NCBI RefSeq assembly: GCF_028737215.1 | Contig: NZ_JAQZAM010000006.1 | Location: 62,001-126,000, forward strand | Direction: 5' to 3' | Length of the DNA stretch: 64,000 nucleotides | From: Actinomycetospora chibensis | GTDB taxonomy: Bacteria; Actinomycetota; Actinomycetes; Mycobacteriales; Pseudonocardiaceae | Shown: positions 58,442-64,000 of the stretch, piece after piece | Layout: each line of letters opens with the position of its first letter | How positions within the stretch are numbered: position 1 is the first letter of the stretch | The notes under the pieces: model-generated | What the model was told of the DNA's origin: nothing | The model's input: the letters and a program-made list of their open reading frames with translations, nothing else | Databases searched by the model: none | Program-made: the position numbers and the translations under genes

Positions 58442-60931
58442 GTGGTCGTCCGTTTGGTCCTGGGCCTCGCCCTGACCCTGGTCGTGGCCGTCGTGGCCGC
58501 GCGCAGGGCCTGGTGGCTCTACACCCTGATCTCCTCCGGCCAGCCCGATGCCAAGCGTGCCGAGGGTCTCGGCGGGCGGGTGCGCGCGCAGTTCGTCGAG
58601 GTGTTCGGGCAGCGGAAGCTGCTGCGCTGGTCGATCCCCGGCCTCGCCCACCTCTTCACGATGTGGGGCTTCATCATCCTGCTGACGGTCTACATCGAGG
58701 CCTACGGCGCGCTGTTCGTCGAGGACTTCCACATCCCGCTGATCGGGCGCTGGGCGGCCCTGGGCTTCCTGCAGGACTTCATCGCGATCATGGTGCTGAT
58801 CTCGATCATCGCCTTCGCGATCATGCGCATCCAGCAGGCCCCGGAGCGCCGCGCGCGGACCTCCCGCTTCTACGGCTCCCACACCGGCGGCGCCTGGCTG
58901 ATCCTCTTCCTGATCTTCTGCGTCGTCTGGACGCTGTTCGCCTTCCGAGGCGCCTCCTCGGCGGCGGGCAACCTGCCCTACGAGTCGGGCGCCTGGGCCT
59001 CGATCGGTACCGGGTACCTCTTCTCCGGGCTGTCGCCGGAGACGCTGTTCGTGCTCGAGACCGTCTTCCTCATGCTCCACATCGCCGTGGCGCTGATCTT
59101 CCTCGTGGTGGTGCTCTACTCGAAGCACCTCCACATCTTCATCGCGCCGATCAACGTCTCGGCGAAGCGCATGCCCAAGGCGCTCGGGGCCCTGCAGCCC
59201 CTCGAGCACGAGGGCAAGCCGATCGACTTCGAGGATCCGCCCGAGGAGGCGTCCTTCGGCCGCGGCAAGATCGAGGACTTCACCTGGAAGGGCATGCTCG
59301 ACTTCGCGACATGCACCGAGTGCGGTCGCTGCCAGAGCCAGTGCCCGGCGTGGAACACCGGCAAGCCGCTCTCGCCGAAGCTGCTGATCATGGACCTGCG
59401 CGACCACATGTTCGCGAAGGCGCCGTACATGATCGGCGGCAAGGACATGCCCGACGAGGGCGCCGCCACCCAGGCCGGCGCGGACAACCCGGGCCACGAG
59501 TCCCACGGCGTCCCGGAGTCGGGCTACGAGCGCCACCGCGGCACCGACGTCCTGCAGGCCACCCGTCCGCTCGTGGGCGACGCGGAGTCCCTCGGCGTCA
59601 TCGACCCGGACGTCCTCTGGTCCTGCACCACCTGCGGCGCGTGCGTCGAGCAGTGCCCGGTCGACATCGAGCACGTCGACCACATCGTCGACATGCGCCG
59701 CAACCAGGTCATGATCGAGTCGGAGTTCCCGGCCGAGCTGGGCGTCCTGTTCCGCAACCTGGAGAACAAGGGCAACCCCTGGGGCCAGAACAACTCCTCG
59801 CGCATGGACTGGGCGAAGGACCTGCCCTTCGACGTGCCCGAGTTCGACGGCGAGCTCGCGCCCGAGACCGAGTACCTGTTCTTCATCGGCTGCGCCGGCG
59901 CATTCGACGACAACGCCAAGAAGACGGTGCGCGCGGTCGCCGAGCTGCTGCACATCGCCGACGTGAACTACGTCGTGCTCGGCAAGGAGGAGAGCTGCAC
60001 CGGCGACCCGGCGCGGCGATCGGGCAACGAGTTCCTCTTCCAGATGATGGCCATGCAGACCAAGGAGATGCTCGACGCCGTCTTCGAGGGCCGCGAGCCG
60101 GGCACGCGCAAGATCGTCACCACGTGCCCCCACTGCATGAACACGCTCGGGCGCGAGTACCCGCAGCTCGACGGCCACTACGAGGTCGTCCACCACACCC
60201 AGCTGCTCAACCAGCTGGTGCGCGAGAAGAAGCTCGTGCCGGTCGCGCCCGAGGCGTCGCCGGTGCCGGCCGCCAAGCTCGACATCTCGCCGGTGACGGG
60301 GCTGCAGTACCACGGACCGCACTCCGACGGCACCGAGCGCGGACTGATCCCCGCCAACGGGCACGCGACCGAGGGCCACGACGCCGACCAGGCCGCGCCC
60401 GCCCCGGTCGCCCTCGCCGAGAAGGAGTCGACGAACGGGCACGGGTCGACCGGGAACGGGCACGCCCCGGCCCGCAAGACCGTGACCTACCACGACCCGT
60501 GCTACCTGGGCCGTCACAACGAGGTCTACACGCCGCCGCGCGAGCTGGTGGAGGCCGCCGGGGCCGAGCTCAAGGAGATGCCCCGGCACGCCGACCGTGC
60601 GCTGTGCTGCGGCGCCGGCGGTGCGCGCATGTGGATGGAGGAGCACATCGGCAAGCGCATCAACATGGAGCGCGTCGACGAGGCCATCGCCACCGAGACC
60701 GACACGATCGCCACCGGCTGCCCGTTCTGCCGCGTGATGCTCACCGACGGCCTCACCGAGCGCCAGAGCGAGGCCAAGGCCGTCGGCACCGAGGTCATGG
60801 ACGTCTCGCAGATGCTCCTCGCGGCCGTCAAGCGCGGTCAGCCCACCGAGGGCGCGGAGACCGACGGCGTCGGCGACTCCGACCCGGACACTGCGGCCAC
60901 CTCGGCCAACGTGCGCAATCCCGAGAGCTGA
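58442..60931 (+). CDS. Membrane Fe-S oxidoreductase, heterodisulfide-reductase-like (Rv0338c-like)
   Basis: 829 residues. About six N-terminal helices of the NarI/DsrM type precede two 4Fe-4S motifs (CTECGRCQSQCP near 290 and CTTCGACVEQCP near 396). Two CCG domains follow, with cysteine clusters in CTGDPARR, TTCPHCMNTLG, YHDPCYLGRHN, RALCCGAGG and TGCPFCRVML. Such fused DsrMK-like proteins pass electrons between membrane quinones and a cytoplasmic thiol or disulfide partner, here unknown. A His/Gly/Asn-rich insertion (TNGHGSTGNGHAPA region) lies between the CCG domains. GTG 58442 follows GGGGAGG by seven bases. Confidence 0.9.
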   Translation: MVVRLVLGLALTLVVAVVAARRAWWLYTLISSGQPDAKRAEGLGGRVRAQFVEVFGQRKLLRWSIPGLAHLFTMWGFIILLTVYIEAYGALFVEDFHIPLIGRWAALGFLQDFIAIMVLISIIAFAIMRIQQAPERRARTSRFYGSHTGGAWLILFLIFCVVWTLFAFRGASSAAGNLPYESGAWASIGTGYLFSGLSPETLFVLETVFLMLHIAVALIFLVVVLYSKHLHIFIAPINVSAKRMPKALGALQPLEHEGKPIDFEDPPEEASFGRGKIEDFTWKGMLDFATCTECGRCQSQCPAWNTGKPLSPKLLIMDLRDHMFAKAPYMIGGKDMPDEGAATQAGADNPGHESHGVPESGYERHRGTDVLQATRPLVGDAESLGVIDPDVLWSCTTCGACVEQCPVDIEHVDHIVDMRRNQVMIESEFPAELGVLFRNLENKGNPWGQNNSSRMDWAKDLPFDVPEFDGELAPETEYLFFIGCAGAFDDNAKKTVRAVAELLHIADVNYVVLGKEESCTGDPARRSGNEFLFQMMAMQTKEMLDAVFEGREPGTRKIVTTCPHCMNTLGREYPQLDGHYEVVHHTQLLNQLVREKKLVPVAPEASPVPAAKLDISPVTGLQYHGPHSDGTERGLIPANGHATEGHDADQAAPAPVALAEKESTNGHGSTGNGHAPARKTVTYHDPCYLGRHNEVYTPPRELVEAAGAELKEMPRHADRALCCGAGGARMWMEEHIGKRINMERVDEAIATETDTIATGCPFCRVMLTDGLTERQSEAKAVGTEVMDVSQMLLAAVKRGQPTEGAETDGVGDSDPDTAATSANVRNPES

Positions 60932-60951
60932 TCGGCTCCACCCCGCGGGAC

Positions 60952-60998
60952 ACGAACGGCGCTTTCGCTGCTTCTCGAGCAGCGGGGGCGCCGTTCGT
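60952..60998 (+). terminator. Terminator hairpin of the Fe-S oxidoreductase gene
   Basis: Outer stem ACGAACGGCGC (60952-60962) with its complement (60988-60998), inner stem CGCTGCT (60966-60972) with AGCAGCG (60978-60984), 21 nt after the stop codon. Lies before the dcd promoter. Confidence 0.7.
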
Positions 60999-61035
60999 TC
61001 GTCCCGGCCCGAGGGCTCCCCGTCCCGATGCCCGA

Positions 61036-61041
61036 TAGGGT
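61036..61041 (+). promoter_or_regulatory. -10 box of dcd (leaderless type)
   Basis: TAGGGT with six bases to GTG 61048; no ribosome-binding site. Confidence 0.5.
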
Positions 61042-61047
61042 CCCCGC

Positions 61048-61626
61048 GTGCTGCTCTCCGACGGCGACATCCGTGCTGAGATCGCGGCCGGGCGCGTCGG
61101 GCTCGACCCGTTCGACGCGACGCTGCTGCAGCCCTCGAGCGTCGACCTGCGACTCGACTCGCACTTCCGCACGTTCAACAACCACGCCTACACGCACATC
61201 GACCCGGCGCTGCAGCAGGACGACCTGACGCGCATGGTCGAGCCGGCGCCGGACGAGGCGTTCGTGCTGCACCCCGGCGAGTTCGTCCTCGGCTCCACCT
61301 ACGAGGTCATCACGCTGCCGGACGACGTTGCCGGGCGATTGGAGGGGAAGTCGAGTCTAGGCCGTTTGGGCCTCTTGACTCATTCCACTGCCGGATTCAT
61401 CGACCCCGGCTTCTCCGGCCACGTGACGCTCGAGCTCTCGAACGTCGCCAACCTGCCGATCCGGCTGTGGCCGGGGATGAAGGTCGGGCAGCTCTGCCTG
61501 TTCCGGCTGTCCTCGCCCAGCGAGCACCCCTACGGCTCACCGGTCTACGGCTCGCGCTACCAGGACCAGCGGGGGCCGACGCCGTCGCGCTCGTACGTCA
61601 ACTTCCGGCGCGGCCTGCCCCGCTGA
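61048..61626 (+). CDS. dcd: dCTP deaminase (possibly bifunctional dCTP deaminase/dUTPase)
   Basis: 192 residues. Signatures: [15 protein letters not shown], then [30 protein letters not shown] (phosphate-binding Ser-Ser-Leu-Gly-Arg loop), [22 protein letters not shown] (catalytic Glu) and [12 protein letters not shown]. The enzyme deaminates dCTP to dUTP; mycobacterial and archaeal relatives go on to dUMP, which cannot be decided here by eye. Apparently leaderless GTG start after the oxidoreductase terminator. Confidence 0.96.
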   Translation: MLLSDGDIRAEIAAGRVGLDPFDATLLQPSSVDLRLDSHFRTFNNHAYTHIDPALQQDDLTRMVEPAPDEAFVLHPGEFVLGSTYEVITLPDDVAGRLEGKSSLGRLGLLTHSTAGFIDPGFSGHVTLELSNVANLPIRLWPGMKVGQLCLFRLSSPSEHPYGSPVYGSRYQDQRGPTPSRSYVNFRRGLPR

Positions 61627-61634
61627 CGGAGACC

Positions 61635-63437
61635 TCAGCCGACGAGCTCGCCCGCGCGGTGCACGCGGTTGCGGCCCGAGTTCTTCGCCGAGTACAGCGC
61701 CCGGTCGGCCTCGCTGAGCAGGGCCTCGCCGTCGCCCGCGTGCTCGGGCAGGCCGGCCACGCCGAACGACGCCGTCACGAGCTGCTTGTCGCCGCGCCGG
61801 AAGTCGGCCTCGACCCGGGAGCGCAGGCGCTCGGCGAGCTGGGCCGCCTCCTCGGGGCCGCCCCGCGTCACGAGGATCGCGAACTCCTCGCCGCCGTAGC
61901 GGTAGGCCGTCTCGCCGTCGCGCATGGCGGTGCGGATGGTGCTCGCGACCTCCTGGAGCACGACGTCGCCCTGCTGGTGGCCGTAGCGGTCGTTGAGCTC
62001 CTTGAAGTGGTCGAGGTCGAGCATGATCACCGACATCGGCGAGCCGTGGCGCTTGGCGTTGGCGACGGCGGAGTCCAGGTCCGCGCCGAGGCGACGGCGG
62101 TTGGCGAGCTGGGTCAGCGGGTCGAACTGCGAGAGGCGCTCGGTGGCGGCGTGCAGGCGGCTGGCCTCGATCGCCGAGCCGGACAGCGTCGCGAGCATCT
62201 CGACCGCCGACAGGCGCTGGCCGTCGACCTCGCCCTCGGGCGAGTCGTAGCACTCGAGGATCCCGATCACCCGCGCACCGACGACCAGCGGCACCGCGAC
62301 GGCGGCGTCCTCGCCGGTGTCGGGGTCGCCACGCGAGATCTGCCCGTAGCGCGCCGACCGTCCCACGACGCCGACCCCGAGGTGGCAGTGCTCCTCGAGG
62401 GGCGCCACCGCGCCGCGGTCGGAGTCGTAGGCGAGCTCGAGGCCGCTGCCGTCCTCCTCGAGCAGCCAGAGCAGCACCCGGCCGTCGGTGACCGCGACCG
62501 CCGCCTGCACGGTGGAGTCGATGACGTAGCGGGTGTTGAGACTGCCCGCGATCTCGCGGGTCATGATCAGGATGGTGCGCAGCCGGTCGGTCTGGGCCTG
62601 CAGACGCTCGGCCTGGGCGGCCGCCTCCTCGCGCTGCCGACGCAGGGCCACGGTCATGTCGGCGAGCCCGTCGCGCAGCGCCACCAGCTCCGCGGACCCC
62701 TGCACGGGCTCCGGTGGGGCCAGCCGGCCCTCGCTGATCCCGCGGACCGACGCGAGCAGGCCGTCGACCGGAGCGACGACGTGGCGCTGCAGCCGGTACC
62801 GCCCGCGCAGGGCGACGACGAGCGTCGCGATGCCGATCAGCGCCAGCAGAACCCCGATGACGAACTGGTTCACCACGGCGCTGCGGTCGGCCGACTCGAT
62901 CGCCGCGAGGGTGTCCGCCCGAGTGGCGTCCTTGCGGGCGCGGTAGTCGTCGAAGAGCGCCGTGCCCTGCTTGAGGAACGCCTCCGCGCCGCCGGGCGGC
63001 GGCAGCTGGCGGGCCTGGTCGGCCCACTCGGCGCGCCAGCGCTGCTGCGCGAGCAGGAGGGCGAGCACGTCCTGGCGGAGCTGGGGCTCCTCGAGGAGGT
63101 TGACCATCTGCGTGTCGGCGGCCGCGAGCGCGGGCGCGGCACCGGTCGCGGCGTCGGCGAAGAACTGGTCGCCGGTCGCGAGGTAGCCGCGGAGCGAAGC
63201 GTCCGTGTCGAGCATCGCCTGGTGGGAGTCCTCGAGCGCGAGGAGCCCGCTCTGCAGCCGGGCGTCGGTCGGCCCCGTCACCGCCACGGACCACGCGAGC
63301 CGGAAGACGACGAGCAGCACGATGAGGAGCGCAGCGATCGACACCGTGAGGCCCAACCGCTGGACCTCGTGGATCAACCTGGGTGCTCGCCTCACCGACC
63401 CCCGCCTTCCTGGTGCGCCGCCTGTCACCAGGTCCAT
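61635..63437 (-). CDS. Membrane GAF-GGDEF diguanylate cyclase
   Basis: 600 residues. Helix 1 (LTVSIAALLIVLLVVFRLAW), a ~150-residue extracytoplasmic four-helix-like sensor (CHASE3-type), helix 2 (FVIGVLLALIGIATLVVAL), HAMP, a short coiled coil, a GAF domain and a GGDEF domain with the active-site motif YRYGGEEFAIL. It should make cyclic di-GMP from GTP. The inhibitory-site RxxD expected five residues before GGEEF reads RDGE, so product inhibition may be weakened. ATG 63437 chosen; longer frames are possible but lack a signal. Ends 8 nt from the dcd stop. Confidence 0.92.
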   Translation of the reverse strand: MDLVTGGAPGRRGSVRRAPRLIHEVQRLGLTVSIAALLIVLLVVFRLAWSVAVTGPTDARLQSGLLALEDSHQAMLDTDASLRGYLATGDQFFADAATGAAPALAAADTQMVNLLEEPQLRQDVLALLLAQQRWRAEWADQARQLPPPGGAEAFLKQGTALFDDYRARKDATRADTLAAIESADRSAVVNQFVIGVLLALIGIATLVVALRGRYRLQRHVVAPVDGLLASVRGISEGRLAPPEPVQGSAELVALRDGLADMTVALRRQREEAAAQAERLQAQTDRLRTILIMTREIAGSLNTRYVIDSTVQAAVAVTDGRVLLWLLEEDGSGLELAYDSDRGAVAPLEEHCHLGVGVVGRSARYGQISRGDPDTGEDAAVAVPLVVGARVIGILECYDSPEGEVDGQRLSAVEMLATLSGSAIEASRLHAATERLSQFDPLTQLANRRRLGADLDSAVANAKRHGSPMSVIMLDLDHFKELNDRYGHQQGDVVLQEVASTIRTAMRDGETAYRYGGEEFAILVTRGGPEEAAQLAERLRSRVEADFRRGDKQLVTASFGVAGLPEHAGDGEALLSEADRALYSAKNSGRNRVHRAGELVG

Positions 63438-63499
63438 CAGGCTTGCGGGGCATGACGTTAGCCGCGAGCGGGTACTGGCTCTACTTTTTGTGCGCACTT

Positions 63500-63514
63500 C
63501 ATCACTGAGTGATG
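63500..63514. promoter_or_regulatory. Short palindrome upstream of the diguanylate cyclase gene
   Basis: CATCACT-G-AGTGATG, symmetric except for the central base, 63 nt upstream of the start codon and close to a second palindrome GTGCGCAC (63490-63497). Operator for the cyclase gene or end of the preceding transcript. Confidence 0.35.
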
Positions 63515-63549
63515 ACCGAAGGCCCTGTGATGGCTCTGGGTGACCTTCG

Positions 63550-63996
63550 TCAGGCGGACAACGTGTGATCCGTCGGCAGCCGGAGGACCCGCGGGGCGTC
63601 CGTCGCCGCCAGCCGCTCGCGCACGAGGCGCTGCGCGGCGGCCACCGAGCGGACGTCGGCCGTCCGGACACCCTTGGCGTGCTCGATCTCCGCGGCGTGC
63701 TGCGTCGCCACGAGCGCGGCGATCGCCGCCTGGTTGGCGGTCTCCACGGCCGTCCCCCCGTCGACCGGCAGGGCCACGAGGGGGACCGAGCGCCACACCG
63801 CCACCTGGGCCGCGACGAGCGCGGTGGGCGACCCGCCGCGCACGAGGACGGCGCCGGGACGGTCGTCGGCCACGAGGGCGTCGATCCGGGGGAGGAGGAC
63901 GGCGGCCTCGGCGGCGGGGCCGGCCTCGGCGTCGTCGACGATCAGCACCCGACCCGCGAGGGCACCGAGGTCGTCGAGGGCCTCGTCGACGGCCAT
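63550..63996 (-). CDS. Unidentified alpha/beta protein, probably 5'-truncated by the window edge
   Basis: 148 residues are visible from an ATG at 63996, but the frame may continue past the right edge. Alternating strands and helices (GRVLIVDDAEAG, GAVLVRGGSPTALVAAQVAVWRSVPLVALPVDGG) resemble the Rossmann-like domain of UDP-GlcNAc 2-epimerases, where a strand-loop-helix with VHGDTTTAL binds the nucleotide sugar. The key residues are not the same, so this is a weak suggestion. The C-terminal part is helical with many Ala and Arg and ends in RVLRLPTDHTLSA. Confidence 0.5.
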   Translation of the reverse strand: MAVDEALDDLGALAGRVLIVDDAEAGPAAEAAVLLPRIDALVADDRPGAVLVRGGSPTALVAAQVAVWRSVPLVALPVDGGTAVETANQAAIAALVATQHAAEIEHAKGVRTADVRSVAAAQRLVRERLAATDAPRVLRLPTDHTLSA

Positions 63997-64000
63997 CGGG

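Overview
This 64 kb window is very GC-rich actinobacterial chromosome. Many genes start with GTG, genes are tightly packed with ATGA/GTGA overlaps, and the heat-shock genes carry HspR (HAIR) operators. Gene order resembles, from memory, the Mycobacterium tuberculosis segment Rv0321-Rv0385: dcd, the Fe-S oxidoreductase Rv0338c, dnaK-grpE-dnaJ-hspR, purA, Rv0358, Rv0360c, fba, the DedA protein Rv0364, Rv0380c, pyrE, Rv0383c, clpB and the flavohaemoglobin Rv0385. Here the blocks are rearranged and interrupted by accessory genes. A non-mycobacterial member of the Pseudonocardiales (Pseudonocardia/Actinomycetospora type) fits best, but this is inferred from style and synteny only.

Layout. 0-2.4 kb: end of a threonine aldolase gene, a voltage-gated-type K+ channel and an aminotransferase. 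2.4-5.8 kb: a tandem duplication of a two-gene unit (an EspC-like small protein plus a WxG-containing protein with a C-terminal lytic transglycosylase domain), probably type VII secretion substrates acting on peptidoglycan. 5.8-14.1 kb: purD, a lipoprotein glycerophosphodiesterase, a UBP zinc-finger protein, purA, small conserved genes, an FUSC-like permease, a DUF3151 gene and class II aldolase. 14.4-20.2 kb: an ECF sigma factor with a Pro-rich membrane protein, DedA, and a translationally coupled operon ending in pyrE and a SpoU methyltransferase that includes a two-domain SDR fusion.

20.4-40.4 kb is largely accessory: an ABC-F ATPase; a two-component system flanked by two paralogous Asp-tailed lipoproteins; a MarR regulator coupled to a large PEP-synthase/rifamycin-phosphotransferase-like enzyme; a methyltransferase, an MFS exporter and a PIG-L deacetylase; and two convergent berberine-bridge-type flavin oxidases, each next to an AfsR-like regulator. 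One of those regulators is frameshifted. 40.5-49.4 kb is the protein-quality-control block: clpB, a type II-like flavohaemoprotein, and dnaK-grpE-dnaJ-hspR, with HAIR operators at dnaK and clpB.

49.5-58.0 kb is a six-gene operon that looks like a reduced type IV secretion/conjugation machine (pilin-like peptide, VirB3-like protein, VirB4-type ATPase, VirB6/TrbL-like membrane protein, VirB8/TcpC-like protein, NlpC/P60 hydrolase) with no relaxase or coupling protein in view. 58.4-64 kb holds a membrane Fe-S oxidoreductase, dcd, a GAF-GGDEF diguanylate cyclase and the end of an unidentified gene.

Two features recur across the window. At least twelve genes have a TANNNT -10 box only 6-8 nt before the start codon, pointing to leaderless transcription. 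Many transcription units also end in long, near-perfect GC-rich hairpins without a U tract. No tRNA, rRNA, CRISPR array, IS element or transposase was seen.
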